Both the position numbers and the translations under genes were made by a program. Positions 53,116-63,700 of a stretch of DNA of 64,000 nt are shown here, one piece after another (the stretch's first letter is position 1; each line of letters starts with the position of its first letter). The notes under the pieces were generated by a model. The model searched no databases. It was not told the DNA's origin and saw nothing but the letters and a program-made list of their open reading frames with translations. Source of the DNA: Leptidea sinapis (Eukaryota > Arthropoda > Insecta > Lepidoptera > Pieridae); NCBI RefSeq assembly GCF_905404315.1, contig NC_066265.1:28792501-28856500 (forward strand), written 5' to 3'.

Positions 53116-53525
53116 CTAGCTAACCCGACAGACGTTGTTCTGTGCATAGTAAAAAAAATACTGATTTTACGTGTTTGTCAATAATATTTCATAACACCAA
53201 GAATTATTTTGTAAAATATGCTCCCTGTCAATGACGTTCTATATTATGTATAGAACATCATTGATCCCTGTTGTTAACTGTAATGAAATTGTTTCACAGC
53301 AGAACTTTCAAACCATGCGTCACTAAATTCTCTCATAGAAAATATGTCCATACAAAATAAATATTGGAATTAAAAATAATTATGGGTCGAAATATATCCA
53401 ATTATCCTATCTCTCAAGTTGGACTAATTTGTACTCCATGAAGTAGTCCCCATTAAAATCCATTCATTAGTTGAGGAGTCCATCGCGGACAAACAACGTG
53501 TCACGTAATTTATATATATTAAGAT
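53116..53525. repeat. CTAGCTAACCC head joined to repeat F (minus)
   Basis: ACTAGCTAACCCGACAGACG at 53116 is the head of the CTAGCTGAC family. From about 53185 the sequence is repeat F in minus orientation (CACCAAGAATTATTTTGTAA to CGGACAAACAACGTGTCACG). A 36-bp palindromic insertion sits inside at 53229-53264. Confidence 0.7.
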
Positions 53526-53944
53526 TTATATTATGATGACGATTTATTATTGTTTCCCGATACTTTCCGTTATCGGCAAACTTAAAGATATTCATAATGT
53601 AAATGCAAACTCATGAAGTATAATAATCCTATTGTATGATTTAAAGGGCTAACCAGGAATTTTATGTTTTATTTATTTTATTGCAAATGGTTTGATCCAT
53701 TAAACATGACATCTTACTTCATAATTACAATTCTTATAATATAAATATAAACATACTTTTAAGTCATACTATAAACTAACTATAAACCTAATACCTAACT
53801 ATAAACCTTGTACCTAGAATTGTAAAAATATTAATATGTATTCTGTTGAAGTACCTAATAAAATGTATAAAATAAAATAATAAATATAAAAATAATAATA
53901 ATAAACACAAAGGTTTTAAAATACATAAATATAAATATTTAAAC
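53526..53944. other. AT-rich stretch
   Basis: AAT and TAAA microsatellite-like runs near 53870-53905; no gene. Confidence 0.4.
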
Positions 53945-54016
53945 AGATGTACATATAAAGAATCATACAGATATACATATAAAGAATCATACAGATATAC
54001 ATATAAAGAATCATAC
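53945..54016. repeat. 24-bp minisatellite, three units
   Basis: Unit AGATATACATATAAAGAATC ATAC, three consecutive units nearly identical plus a partial fourth. The minus-strand ORF across it (53788-54054) is just the translated repeat. Confidence 0.9.
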
Positions 54017-54419
54017 ACATATACATATAAACACTTGTCCATATTATATAACAATATTAGTCAGACTAATTATTTTATGCAACTTGTTAAATATCAGATT
54101 CTTGAAGGTACCCACCCTTTGTTTCTAGTACTTCAATGTCAAGGAAGTTTTGGTTAAAGATGAGACCATCTTATGAATTGGAGAGTGCATGCCAGCTTTT
54201 GTACGACACTTTTTAATAATGATTGAGTGAGATGACGCACAAGTACTACAGGTTGCGTGTTAAATGAAAACAATCATATTTATTATGGCATATCCTACTA
54301 ATATCCTCCCTTTCTTGGCGTGCGTCCGTGCAGAATGGGATGTCAACTTAATGGCTGACAGGCTTGCCCTGCATGTTTCACTATGACAACTCTCTCTGTT
54401 ATCCCTATATTACTTAAAC

Positions 54420-55358
54420 ATTTTATTGAGATAAAACCTTAAGTTGCGAACGCAACGGGCAACTACTAGTGTTATATAAAAGCATTACTTCATGTCTGTC
54501 TTTTAAATCTAGAATATTGTATCTTTCAAACAGTTGATCATACGAAATATTGATTAAGTACATCTGTAATGCTTGATGATGCATAAGAAATGTGGTGCTG
54601 GAGACGCCTCCTAAAGATCCCGTGGACGGCATTTCGCACCAATGTATCCATCCTCAAAGAGCTTCGTATTAAAGACAGACTATCGTCAATTGTGCAAATA
54701 AGAATACTGAAGTTCTTTGGTCACGTCTCTAGAAATGAGAACTCGATGGAAAGACTGCTAGTTCAGGGCCAGGTGGAAGGCAAGAGTGCACGCGGTCGAT
54801 CACCAACCCGCTGGATAGACGCCATCACAAAGGCTACTGAGTCCATCATAGTCTAGTGTACTCGCAACGCCTCTAACCGTCAGAAAGGATATTGACCCAC
54901 CGAAACCCCACCATGTACCTCGTCAGTGCAACCACGACCACTCTGGCAAGAGTGTCCGACTAAGAAGAAGAAGACATCTGTAATGCATACCGTGCAAAAA
55001 TCTTTTTTGTATAGATTCAAGGTACTGTATATATTTACACTAAAGTGGGTTCAAAATAGGAACAGCATATTCAAGATGTGATCGTACAAGTGATTTGTAT
55101 AAAAGTAACAACGTTGAGGGTTTCTTAAAATAACGCATAGTTCGCATAATAAAACCATACATTTTGTTTGTTTTATTACCTATTCTATCAACATGTGTAC
55201 CAAGAATTAATTTACTGTCTAGACTTATTCCCAAACCATGGACATTTGGACTTTAACAAGAGTAGTACCACAAAAAGAGTAAGTATAGTTAATTATGTTT
55301 CTTTTCGTGGGAATGATATATAGTTACATTTCTTTAAGTTAATATCTAACTTATTTTT
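54420..55358 (-). mobile_element. Jockey-like LINE RT fragment, split
   Basis: Minus strand: INLKKCNYISFPRK, GLGISLDSKLILGTHVDRIG, FIMRTMRYFKKPSTLLLLYK, SLVRSHLEYAVPILNP, YLESIQKRF, then after the insertion YDQLFERYNILDLKDRHE. This is the well-known C-terminal half of an insect LINE reverse transcriptase (LYKSLVRSHLEYA motif). Excluding 54573-54973 it is collinear. Several frame shifts are present. Confidence 0.85.
54573..54973 (+). mobile_element. RTE-like LINE insertion with 13-bp target duplication
   Basis: A 401-bp 5'-truncated copy inside the LINE at 54420-55358, bounded by ACATCTGTAATGC at 54560-54572 and 54974-54986. Its ORF (to 54856) reads RRLLKIPWTAFRTNVSILKE, QIRILKFFGHVSRNENSMER and RGRSPTRWIDAI. 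A 3' UTR and an (AAG)n tail follow. Opposite orientation to its host. Confidence 0.9.
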
Positions 55359-55844
55359 GTCACACTAAAAAGTTAAACGTTTAGTTGAACTACATAATTC
55401 CTACTTTGAAAGCTTTGAATGTAGTAAGAGGTGGCAACACGCTACTGCAACATCTCAATTAAAATATTTATATACTCTGTAAATCCCTAGGGCCATACAA
55501 ACTGGCACAGTGGGCGTGTTCAATATTACAATAATTTGGTAAAGCAATCCCGTCGAAGCCTGATTCTGAATATTTTATGAGTTAGTTTAACACTATTGAA
55601 AGGGGAATCGGCAATTAAAATTTATCGCTCCAGTTCTATCTGATATATTGAGAACGTTTTGTGCCTCGCTGTAAACGGGTTTCGGTTACCAATATCACGT
55701 AATTATTAGTAATCGATATGACGATTGATAAGAGATTGCCGAACTGTGTGAACTATTCACAAGATTTATTGGGATCAGCACTTAACTCAAAATATTTTTT
55801 GATTAATTTGTTATTTTTTAAGTGATAACCGTCTGGGATAAATT
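55359..55844. other. AT-rich stretch
   Basis: Nothing recognised. Confidence 0.4.
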
Positions 55845-56042
55845 ACACAAATAAAATTTGAAAACAAAATTTATGAACGATGTGGACAAGTTCCACTCTT
55901 CTCACTGAGTTCCAACCATTAAAGTGACGTATCGTTGATAAATCTTTTAATATATTGTCTTATTCAACGCTCGTACGGAACGCGAGAGGTCGCGGGCTCG
56001 AGTCCCACAACGTTTATAAATTTTATTTGTGTAAAGTTTATG
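55845..56042 (-). repeat. tRNA-like repeat G with inverted ends
   Basis: Left ACACAAATAAAATTTGAAAA and right AAATTTTATTTGTGTAAAG are inverted, about 195 bp apart, each followed inward by tRNA-like sequence. GAGGTCGCGGGCTCGAGTCC at the right end is a B-box region in plus orientation. So this copy holds the promoter-like end in inverted arrangement. Confidence 0.6.
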
Positions 56043-56460
56043 ATATTATAAACACAGAACCGATCATCCTTATATGACGTTTTAAGGTTTCAAGAAAAGC
56101 ACATTATTATAATTTATCCCAAAATTATTAAGGGTTCCTTTGAGAACATCAAACTTTATATGAACATTCAGGCAGTAGCAAGCAAAGAGCAGAAATATAT
56201 TTATCTACTAGAGGGAGTGACACTAACGCAACATATTGCACGAATACTTGGCAAACGTCATAAAGCTACATCAGTTCGTAAAGGGGCTTGACATGGAGAA
56301 AAGAAGTGATAAGAAACATCAATTTTATTTTATTCTAGTTACTAGTATAATATTATAACTCTCTTGTTAACATTCATCAACAGGTTTGCACATATTATAC
56401 CTGTTTTTCATTAAATGAAATCTTTAATGTCTGCTCCTGAATCAAAACTATTTATTATGA
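56043..56460. other. AT-rich stretch
   Basis: Nothing recognised. Confidence 0.4.
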
Positions 56461-57125
56461 CAATAAGGGACGAGACTAGCAGGACGTCAGCTGATGGCCT
56501 GCCCATTACAATTTAGTACCGCTTGGGAACCTTATCTGTTCTACGTTTAAAATGGAAATGGGCTGGACATATACAAAGAACAAAAGACGAAAGATTGTAC
56601 AAAGTAGTAACGATTTGGTACCCTATAAATAGGAAACGAAATCGAGGCAGGCCTAATAAAAGATGGAGCGATGAAGTAGTAGAAACAGCAGGAAAGATGT
56701 GGACAAGAATTGCAAGAGACAGGAACAAGTGGAAATCAATGGAGGAGGCTTTTACCGCTGAAGGCGGTCATTATGTCGAAATTAATAACTAATTATACTA
56801 ACAAAATTTATATTTTTATTTAAAATAGTGAATACTAACACATACTAACAAATACAATTTATAAGTAAATATCTTAATGTATGTTAGATGTAAGGAAATA
56901 AAGCTATAAATAAATAAATAAATAACCGCTTGGGATTCTTGAAAATCCCAAAAATTCTTGAGATATAAGATGTTAAGTCTCATTTGCCCAGTAATTTCAC
57001 TAGTTACGGCGCCCTTTAGACCGAAACACAATAATGCTTACACATTACTGCTTCACGGCAGAAATAGGCACCGTTGTGGTACCCATAATCTAGCCGGCAT
57101 CCTGTGCAAAGTAGCCTCCCACTGG
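56461..57125 (+). mobile_element. Repeat alpha, split by a LINE insertion
   Basis: The head (CAATAAGGGACGAGACTAGC to GTACCGCTTGGGA) ends at 56528 and the body resumes at 56925 (ACCGCTTGGGATTCTTGAAA), running to CCTCCCACTGGG at 57125. Confidence 0.85.
56529..56924 (+). mobile_element. RTE-like LINE insertion with 11-bp target duplication
   Basis: A 396-bp 5'-truncated copy bounded by ACCGCTTGGGA (56518-56528 and 56925-56935). The ORF end (to 56792) reads VLRLKWKWAGHIQRTKDERL, RKRNRGRPNKRWSDEV and ARDRNKWKSMEEAF, with an intact stop. A 3' UTR ends in (TAAA)n. The frame from the break is uninterrupted, so the copy is young relative to its host. Confidence 0.9.
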
Positions 57126-57611
57126 GAGATTTTTAACAAACACTTTGAAATAAAACTTATTTGAAAATATTTGAAAGATGTGACATTACGAATACGTGAT
57201 ACATTTTATTAGTTCATAGCATGAAATCAAAGACGAAAACCAGTTCATAGGAGTAATTATCGCAACATAATTAATTCTACGACTTCCAGCTAAATAATAG
57301 TCTCAGTGAATGGGACATTACCCTCTGCGAGGACAAGATTGATTTCTCAATATAGAACCGTAAATATAATCCTCAGACGTCACTTTGAGGGATAATGACG
57401 GGCTATTTACTAGACTATATCGAGCCTTATTACTCAGCAACCAACTCTGGTTGCTGTTCAAATAATATACGGGTGAGCATCCTGAACGGGATCGTGTCAA
57501 AATAATACTGTTTTATACCAACTGCATTTATGGCACATATTGTAGGCTATCTCCAACAGATCCAAAATAATTATTTTTTTATAATTAAATCATAATCTTC
57601 TCATCCCAAAT
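57126..57611. other. Unassigned stretch
   Basis: 57300-57500 is GC-richer with a 60-codon minus ORF but no motif. Confidence 0.35.
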
Positions 57612-58035
57612 TCCAGTGTCTGAAGACGAAGGTTTTCAACCTGTGTGTGTTGCCAGTGATGACTTACGGTACGCAGACAGCTAACTATGGGCCTTATGAG
57701 AAAGCTCATGGTCGCTCAGAGGGCAATGGAGAGGGCTATTCTCGGAGATTCTCTGCGAGATCGAATTAGAAATGAGGAGATCCGTATGAGAACCAGGGTT
57801 ACCGCCCAAATGATTGCGAAACTGAAGTGACAGTGAACTGTTGGGGCAGTAAAGTCCTCGAATGGCGACCACGCACCGGAAGACGCAGTGTTGATAGGCC
57901 CCCCACAAGATGGACCGACGATCTGGTCAAGATCGCTGGAATACGTTGGATGAGGGCAGCGCAGGACCGATCGTCGTGGAAATTTTTGGGGGAGGCCTTT
58001 GTCCAGCAGTGGACGTCTTCCAGCTGATGATTATG
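57612..58035 (+). mobile_element. RTE-like LINE 3' end, best copy
   Basis: KCLKTKVFNLCVLPVMTYGT then shifted MRKLMVAQRAMERAILG, and from 57842 a clean frame: KVLEWRPRTGRRSVDRPPTR, WTDDLVKIAGIRWMRAAQDR and SSWKFLGEAFVQQW, stop. This is the C-terminus of the endonuclease-reverse transcriptase. The copy ends at CAGCTGATGATTATGATT, the relic of a (GAT)n tail. Confidence 0.88.
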
Positions 58036-58243
58036 ATTAAATTTAAATTGAGTCATTTTAGTTAATAAGTTAATGTTTTTTTCTTATTAAAACATAGATG
58101 TTATTTTGTTACTATTTTAATTTATTCTCTGTTATTAGTAGTAGCATATACGTATTTTTGTCTGTTACTAGAATGGAATTATCTCAGTAAGTGAATATTG
58201 TAATTCTTTATGAGATAAATAAAGTTTCTGAACCTAAAATGTA
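58036..58243. other. AT-rich spacer
   Basis: AATAAATAAAGTTTCTGAACC near 58215 may be the tail of another retrocopy. Nothing else. Confidence 0.35.
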
Positions 58244-58513
58244 TTTTTTTAATGAAAATAAGGGACGAGACGAGCAGGATGTTCAGCTGATGGTATTTGA
58301 TACGCCCTGTCCATTACGATAAAGTGCTTCTTAGATTCTTCAGGAACCCCATAAATTCTGAGTGGCACTACAACTGCGCTCGTCACCTTGAGACACATAA
58401 GTTGTCAAGTCTAATTTGCCCAGAAATTTCACTAGCTACGGCGCCCGCCGATCGAAACACAGTAACGCTTACACATTACTGCTGCACGGCAGAAATAAGC
58501 GCCGTTTTGGTAA
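58244..58513 (+). mobile_element. Repeat alpha, 3'-truncated
   Basis: The head is intact (TTTTTTTAATGAAAATAAGG, GACGAGACGAGCAGGATG); the body ends at GCGCCGTTTTGGTAA, about 50 bp short of the family 3' end. Confidence 0.83.
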
Positions 58514-58928
58514 TTATTGCATACGATTAGCTTGTTGATTTACTTTAAAGTAAGAACGGAAAAATAACGAAGGCATATAACGAACGTATGTATAAGGAAA
58601 AATAAAGAAAAGTCTTATTTAAATAAACAAAGCTGAATAAGTATATGATAGGGAATATTAATAAACGTTTTTATGTTTTTATTTGGTAGTTTGCTTTTAT
58701 GTATAATCATGAAAAAAACAGGACCGTCTCGGGACGTCGATTCGTTTTATACAATTTCAGGTTTCGTGTGCAACCGAATAGGTTTTGAAATATGATTATT
58801 TTTACAGTAGCTACCTAATTACGACATCAATATAAACAAATTGAAGAAAAGAAAATCTAATCTACTCTTATATTGCCTTCATAGTGTTATATGTGACTGA
58901 TTTTTAATGTAATCTAGTATTTTGTTAG
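58514..58928. other. AT-rich stretch
   Basis: Nothing recognised. Confidence 0.4.
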
Positions 58929-59539
58929 GTTTAGGTTATGAAAGACGAAAAACTTAATATTAATATCAAGAGCAAATTGTATAACACCTGTATTTTACCC
59001 GTTCTGATGTATGGCTGCCAATCATGGACTTAAAATCATGAAATGATTATCAAACTCGCAACTTGCCAATATGCTATTGAGAGAAATAATCTTAACGTGA
59101 AAACATCAGACAGACTAAAAAACCGCGTCATCTGAAGTAAATCAAAAGTCATCGATGTCAAATCCAAAATTAGAAGGCTCAAATGGAGATGAGCTGGGTA
59201 CATGGTAAGAGGACATGACATATGGAGTAAGAAAGTGACAAGATGGTATCCCAGGGAAGGGAAAAGGAAAAGAGGTAGACCCCAGAAAACATGGGAGGAC
59301 GATATCAGGGAAGTGGCAGGAGTAACTTGGAACAGAGTGGCTCAAGAAAGACACGAATGGAAACGGTTGGAGGAGGTCTTTGCCGATTGGCAAACAGATC
59401 CACAAATAATAAAAAAATACAAATACTAGAATAAGTTATTTTGTTTCTAATTTTTATGTTTGCTTTAGAGTATTGTTAGTTATCTATGTTAGTTAAGATC
59501 TGAATAAAGGCTATATTATTATTATTATTATTATTATTT
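58929..59539 (+). mobile_element. RTE-like LINE 3' end with (ATT)n tail
   Basis: NIKSKLYNTCILPVLMYGCQ, IRRLKWRWAGYMVRG, RWYPREGKRKRGRPQKTWED, DIREVAGVTWNRVAQERHEW, KRLEEVFADWQT, stop at 59429. The 3' UTR has TCTGAATAAAGGCT and ends in eight ATT units. Two in-frame stops upstream make it defective. Confidence 0.88.
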
Positions 59540-59649
59540 TGTAGTCTTAAGTTGACGGGCGCAGTTTGATGTTATTGGGATCATATCATGATATATAAAA
59601 CCCTGGCGGCCTTACAAATAAACTTGCAATATGCAAAATGTTGACTAAC

Positions 59650-59870
59650 AGCCGTTCTCAATAACCTATCTATCCTTAGTTTAACTTAATAGAGGTAGAC
59701 AAATCTATCCTTTTAAACTTACTTACATTTCAATAACGTATCAACAGATAGCATTGGACATTGATAATTATATTCGACATAACTATGGATAGATAAGATC
59801 TTGTCATTAAACGGTGATAACATTATATCTGTAACTAGAGATATGTAATTGAAAACGGCTGTGTATCGCT
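59650..59870. mobile_element. MITE, diverged copy
   Basis: ACAGCCGTTCTCAATAACCT at the left and GTAATTGAAAACGGCTGT at the right are inverted and related to the 23555 and 40319 MITEs. Internal similarity is weak. Confidence 0.5.
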
Positions 59871-60280
59871 GACAACACTGTATAACAACTAAACGCGGGA
59901 ATTGTTATACGTCCAAATAAACCAATCGTAAGCAATGTTTATTTGTAAACTTTTTGCATTTTCTTGGTTTATTCTCAGGTATAACATTATGCCAATTATA
60001 TTTGTAAGGCCGTAGTGGTTTTGTATTGTAACGATACTGTTATGGACCTACCCATGTAGGCTTTGAGAATTGAGAGTAAAGATTTGAAAAAAAATGGTTG
60101 CCAGCTCTCAGTCAGCCGCAATATTAGGATTGCCAGGTGAAAAAATATTATTGTTAATTATATACTTTTTTATATTAATCGTTATTTTATATTAATACAA
60201 AATTAAAGTTTTATATTTACTATTATTATAACAATAAACCATGATTGCCAGTAAGATATGAAATGAGGGCCGCAAGCTTT
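59871..60280. other. AT-rich stretch
   Basis: Nothing recognised. Confidence 0.4.
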
Positions 60281-60549
60281 ACCAGTGGGAGGCTCCTTTG
60301 CACAGGTAGCTGGCTAGATTATGGGTACCACAACGGCGCCTATTTCTTCCGTAAAGCAGTAATGTGTAAACGTTACTGTGTTTCGGTCTGAAGGGCGCCG
60401 TAGCTAGTGAAATTACTGGGCAAATGAGACTTAACACCTTATGTTACAACGTGACGAACGCAATTGTAGTGCCTCTCCTACTACTAAGCCTACCCATTGG
60501 TAGGGCGTAGCAATTACCATCAGCTGAACGCCCTACTCGTCTCGTCCCG
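60281..60549 (-). mobile_element. Repeat alpha, minus copy
   Basis: From ACCAGTGGGAGGCTCCTTTG to CCTACTCGTCTCGTCCC. A small deletion replaces the internal hairpin. Confidence 0.83.
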
Positions 60550-60774
60550 AAAAAGCTGAGGTTGCCTTGATTTCTATAAGATTAATTAAGAATAAAGGTA
60601 TTTATTCTTATTATTATTTTATCTAAAATTTATTATCTTATTTAATTACAAATCAAGTAAAGTGTTGAAGTTCGGAATGAATTCCATATATATTCAAAGA
60701 TGGCATAAGTCCCTCCAAGTTGATATCATTAAAATTAACGTTTGTTCAAAGGTAAGTCCCAAATAATATCTTAC
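60550..60774. other. AT-rich stretch, possible intron start
   Basis: Would be the first intron if 60775-60837 is an initial coding exon. A plus-strand donor-like CAAAG|GTAAGT at about 60751 is not led by an open exon. Confidence 0.3.
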
Positions 60775-60837
60775 CAGCTTCGCGTAGTTTAAATCCGTAG
60801 ATGTATCCAGCGATTTGTTGGATCGGCCAGCCGGCAT
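60775..60837 (-). CDS. Candidate initial coding exon, unknown protein
   Basis: Minus strand: the ATG at 60837-60835 has A at -3. It opens a 21-codon frame, MPAGRSNKSLDTSTDLNYAK L, ending exactly at a donor CTG|GTAAGATAT. The frame is open upstream for at least 20 more codons (LLHRKLKALI), so an acceptor-started exon is also possible (TTTACATAG at about 60855). Codons are GC-richer than the flanks, and the plus strand is closed in all frames here. The peptide looks like a normal hydrophilic protein N-terminus; the gene is not recognised. Confidence 0.4.
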
Positions 60838-60855
60838 GATTAGAGCTTTTAACTT

Positions 60856-61108
60856 TCGATGTAACAGTTTGGGGTAAAACTTTCCTATGTAAATTATAAA
60901 TTACATACATGAATATGTAATTTTATGATGGGGTAGCCAAACTATATACCTACAATATTGTGTTGATGTTGCATTGCTTTGTATAGATTTTATTTAAATT
61001 AAATTTGAAGCTACGCATACTGATTTTTTTAGGCAATTTGTTTCTTACCACCTCTTCTTACGAACGCTCAAATTTACCAAAGTAAATGTTACAAAATATA
61101 TATTTAAA
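60856..61108. other. AT-rich stretch
   Basis: Nothing recognised; would be 5' flank or intron of the candidate exon. Confidence 0.35.
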
Positions 61109-61427
61109 CTAGCTGACCCAGCAAATGTTGTATTACCGATATTAAAATCGCGATACAAAAGTAACTTTTGATCGTAGATGGGTGAAAATTTGAATTTGTA
61201 TGTATTTTTTAATGCTGATTCATAATCAAATAAATTAAAAAAAAATGTCAAAAAAATTAAAAAAAAAATTGGCGTGAACCACCCTTAACATTTAGGGGGA
61301 TGAAAAATATTGTTGTCCGATTCTCAGACCTACCCAATATGCACTCAAAATTTCATGAGAATCGGTCAAGCCGTTGCGAAGGAGTTTAACTACAAACATC
61401 GTGACATGAGAATTTTATATATTAGAT
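61109..61427 (+). repeat. CTAGCTGACCC-type repeat, full copy
   Basis: ACTAGCTGACCCAGCAAATG to AGAATTTTATATATTAGATT; close relative of 1869-2152 with 40 bp more in the centre (GGCGTGAACCACCCTTAACA). Confidence 0.78.
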
Positions 61428-61590
61428 TGACATTCAAAAATGTCATTCGCAAATGTATGTAGCAAAGCGTTCACCTGACTGTGACGTAAGTATAAATTCA
61501 TATTATGATATATACCTACCGCTGATGATCCCAAAATTGTTATCCCAGTAATAGTATCTAATAAGCTCAGCAAATTCAAATAGTTATTTA

Positions 61591-61710
61591 TGCAACTGTT
61601 GTGTAATAAGGGGTATTAAAACACGAATGTGGATTTATCTCACGAGGCGAAGCCGAGTGTGATAATAGTATCACATGAGTGTTTTAATACCTAATTATCA
61701 ACAGTTGCAT
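61591..61710. repeat. Foldback element with about 30-bp arms
   Basis: TGCAACTGTTGTGTAATAAG..GGTATTAAAACAC (61591-61624) is repeated inverted as GTGTTTTAATACCTAATTAT..CAACAGTTGCA (about 61679-61709). Central part: CGAGGCGAAGCCGAG and a second inner hairpin GTGTGATAATAGTATCACA. Confidence 0.7.
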
Positions 61711-61718
61711 ACAAGACT

Positions 61719-62311
61719 TTATCTACATTATCGCTTACTGCTAACATTAAAACACCAGTCCTAGTAGTAACCTAATATCATTCGTTACTGATTATATACA
61801 AATAAAATAAGTATTAATGAAACAAATATTTATTTTAGTTGTAATTTACATTTTGCATAGTGCAATAATTTAAATTCATGTTCATATCATTCATAATATA
61901 ATTCACTCGAATATAATGTTCTTTTGCAGCGTTTAAAATGAATCGCTCATTTTTTGTAAACAAAACAATAAAAATATGAAAAATGGCGGGGATTCGAATA
62001 ACCTACTTTTTTTTTTCGGCGTGCGATGTTCTGGGTGTGTGGAGCGCGCGTAAACGAAAATGTTATTTTTTGAAATTCATACAGATACCACGCATCGAGC
62101 AATAAGAATGTGGCTGTATGTTGAAACTCTTTGCGCATGAAGGGATAAAAAAAAACATAGGAGTGTTGTTATGAAATTCAGTACAACATTACAACACTCT
62201 TTTGGGTGATGTAATGGATATTAGAACATTGGGTGTTTTAATGTTGGCAATAAGCTAACTGTTTCAGAATCTTTAATAGAGGATTTAAAGCATGGGTGTA
62301 GATAAATAAAT
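61719..62311. repeat. Larger inverted-ended block next to the foldback
   Basis: TTTATCTACATTATCGCTTA..CTAACATTAAAACACC (61719-61757) recurs inverted, in pieces, at about 62233-62311 (GGGTGTTTTAATGTTGGCAA, GGGTGTAGATAAAT). Further inner inverted repeats (GAGTGTTGTTATG / CATTACAACACTC) lie at 62162-62200. Possibly a non-autonomous DNA transposon of unknown superfamily. Confidence 0.5.
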
Positions 62312-62693
62312 TTTTGAAATGAGAACTTCTTTAGCGGGGTAGAGCACTTTTCTAGTAATGGGTATAAAATGTTAAACTCGCGTCATGACACGTGTACTGA
62401 TCGAAAATTCGTAAGACAATTTTATACAAAGTTTTGGCACCAGGCACTAAAAATTCATGCACATTACTTTCATGTCAAAATGCCGCCGCTTTGGTATTAT
62501 CTAGCCGGAATCTAGATCGGACTGGCTTACATGTAGTTGACAATGAGTTTGACTTTGACTATCACGTTTAGCAACAGAAGGAGAACTACAGAAGAGTAGT
62601 TCCAGAAGGCAGTTCAGTGAGCATCACGTTGTGATGAACGTGACGCGGCTATTGTGGTGGACTGTAGTGTGATCTAAAAAAATAACAAAAAAA
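62312..62693. other. Unassigned stretch
   Basis: No ORF or repeat recognised. Confidence 0.35.
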
Positions 62694-63133
62694 CAACCGA
62701 CTTCAAAAAAAAACTATTCAATAACAATAGATATAATAATGCACTAAATAATAAAATAAATAGTTGCGTATTTTATACAAACTAATAAATATAATTCTAG
62801 TTACAATTACTAGTATTTTTAACCGATTTCAAAAAAGGGCGAGGTTCTCAATTCGTTTGTTACCTCAGAACTTTGCGACTGGGTGATTTGATTTTGATAT
62901 ATCTTTTTTTAATTTAGAGCTTGTGCTTCCCGTAGTCTCCCATTGTAATTTGGTCCAGATCTGACAATGGCATCCATGAAAAATCCATAAAAGTCTTATA
63001 TTTGCTATAAGTATGTGTGCGACAAATGGACGAATAACGAATTATCAAAATCGATTCACCCAGTCGAAAGTTCTGATGTAACAAACATAAAAAAGAAACC
63101 GACAAATTCACAACCTTTTTCTGAAGTCGGTTA
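62694..63133. repeat. AACCGACTTC-type repeat with inverted ends
   Basis: AACCGACTTCAAAAAAAAAC at 62693 and AACCGATTTCAAAAAAGG at 62830 both face TTTTTCTGAAGTCGGTT at 63117-63133. The inner copy contains GGTTCTCAATTCGTTTGTTA, GGCATCCATGAAAAATCC and CAGTCGAAAGTTCTGATGTA. This is a very common lepidopteran repeat. A degraded copy lies at 42756-43090. Confidence 0.72.
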
Positions 63134-63291
63134 AAAAACGCATTTTTATCGTAATGTATCTAATATTTAACTTATATGTCTCATAATAAAACATGTTTAT
63201 CGAAGCTCTGGGCTAGACGAAGGCCAGTCTTCGGCTGTTACAAAGTCACAATGGACTTAAGAAAGGATTGGGTAGTTTGTATATTATGGTC

Positions 63292-63700
63292 AGGCCAAGT
63301 CAAAGTCAAATAAACTTTATTCAATTCGGCTTAAACTAAGCGCTTTTGAATCGTCAATAAAAATATTTCTTTTAAAGTACTGAATTTACCATATGTTCGT
63401 AAAAAGTTGAGCTCGTGAGAAGAACATACAAGAAACTCAACGGCCTCTTTATTTTCAATCAAATAGAGTATTTTACAATGGATGTTATATACAAAACAAT
63501 ATATGAATCATGTTTAATGTCTTGTGAGCTAAACAAATAACAGAGTACTAAACGGTGGTCTTATCCAGTGGACTCTTGCCATATGGCAACGGCAGCAAAG
63601 CCAGGAGGTTAAATAATACCAAATATTTCAGAAAAAGTAATAAATAATAAACTGTATTAATATAAATTATCGTATATTGGATGCATCAACCTTTACAGCT
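63292..63700 (+). repeat. Dispersed repeat D, fuller copy
   Basis: AGTCAAAGTCAAATAAACTT, AAGCGCTTTTGAATCGTC, ACTGAATTTACCATATGTTC, GGACTCTTGCCATATGGCAA, ATGCATCAACCTTTACAGC. Matches 33462-33750. SINE/LINE tail-like. Confidence 0.68.

Noticed and set aside
53788..54054. 88-codon ORF with YVYLYDSL repeats
   Set aside because: Translation of the 24-bp minisatellite on the minus strand.
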